From: Archilochus colubris
Taxonomy: Eukaryota > Chordata > Aves > Apodiformes > Trochilidae
Assembly: GCA_023079485.1 (NCBI GenBank)
Contig: CM041090.1
Coordinates: 31,956,874 to 32,020,873 of the forward strand
DNA: 64,000 bases
Direction of reading: 5' to 3'
Shown: piece by piece, positions 63,811 through 64,000 of the stretch
Layout of the letters: every line of letters begins with the position of its first letter
How positions within the stretch are numbered: the stretch's first letter is position 1
Position numbers and translations under genes: made by a program
Notes under the pieces: model-generated
Databases searched by the model: none
Seen by the model: the letters and a program-made list of their open reading frames with translations, nothing else
Told to the model about the DNA's origin: nothing

Positions 63811-64000
63811 CTTCTAATGTACAATGCTAGGCAGAACACAGTACAAAGTGGAAACTTGTAAACCTTGCTAACAGATCTGTAAACTTTGTGGCTGTGTATA
63901 TCCACGGCTGATGAGATCCCTTCATGGGATAAAGGATAAACCTCTCCACTTATCCGGTTCAATTTACTGATTCTCTCATTCACAAAGTTTTGCTGCTTTG

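Overview
The window looks like AT-rich vertebrate nuclear DNA, almost certainly from a bird. The best evidence is a set of CR1 (chicken repeat 1) LINE fragments. They include 5'-truncated copies ending in the avian octamer tail ATTCTATG, and their reading frame matches the C-terminal part of the CR1 reverse-transcriptase ORF. Recognisable repeats are sparse, as is usual in bird genomes. The species cannot be told from this sequence.

I find no protein-coding gene that I can support. The longest open frame starting at ATG is 144 codons. The others are shorter, resemble no family I recognise, and are about what chance gives in 64 kb of AT-rich DNA. No rRNA, tRNA, CRISPR array or bacterial-type operon is visible. 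The window is best read as intergenic (gene-desert) or deep-intronic sequence, and it cannot by itself distinguish these two.

Layout: 1-12.6 kb is unique AT-rich sequence with simple repeats and AT palindromes. From 12.6 to 19.0 kb there is a cluster of five CR1-derived pieces: two plus-strand 5'-truncated copies, a minus-strand 3' end abutting the second one, a degraded copy near 17.5 kb, and an old, divergent CR1/L3-like relic at about 18.2-19.0 kb that spans the former reverse-transcriptase catalytic region. From 19 to 23 kb the sequence is unique. At about 22.99-23.29 kb a compact CpG-enriched segment carries GC-box, NRF1-like, CCAAT and TATA-like elements in promoter order. It is either an LTR-type promoter or the promoter of an unrecognised transcript, and the 144-codon ORF begins about 0.4 kb downstream. 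From 23.9 to 46 kb the sequence is unique, with several stretches that read like conserved non-coding DNA. Further CR1 remnants lie at about 46.14-46.43 kb (plus, old), 49.31-49.95 kb (minus, with a clear octamer tail) and 62.06-62.52 kb (minus, old). The right end holds a strong interrupted inverted repeat at 63.77-63.81 kb.

The strongest lead is the promoter-like segment at 23 kb. All repeat assignments were made by eye from memory of CR1 and L3 sequence structure and need RepeatMasker/Dfam confirmation.
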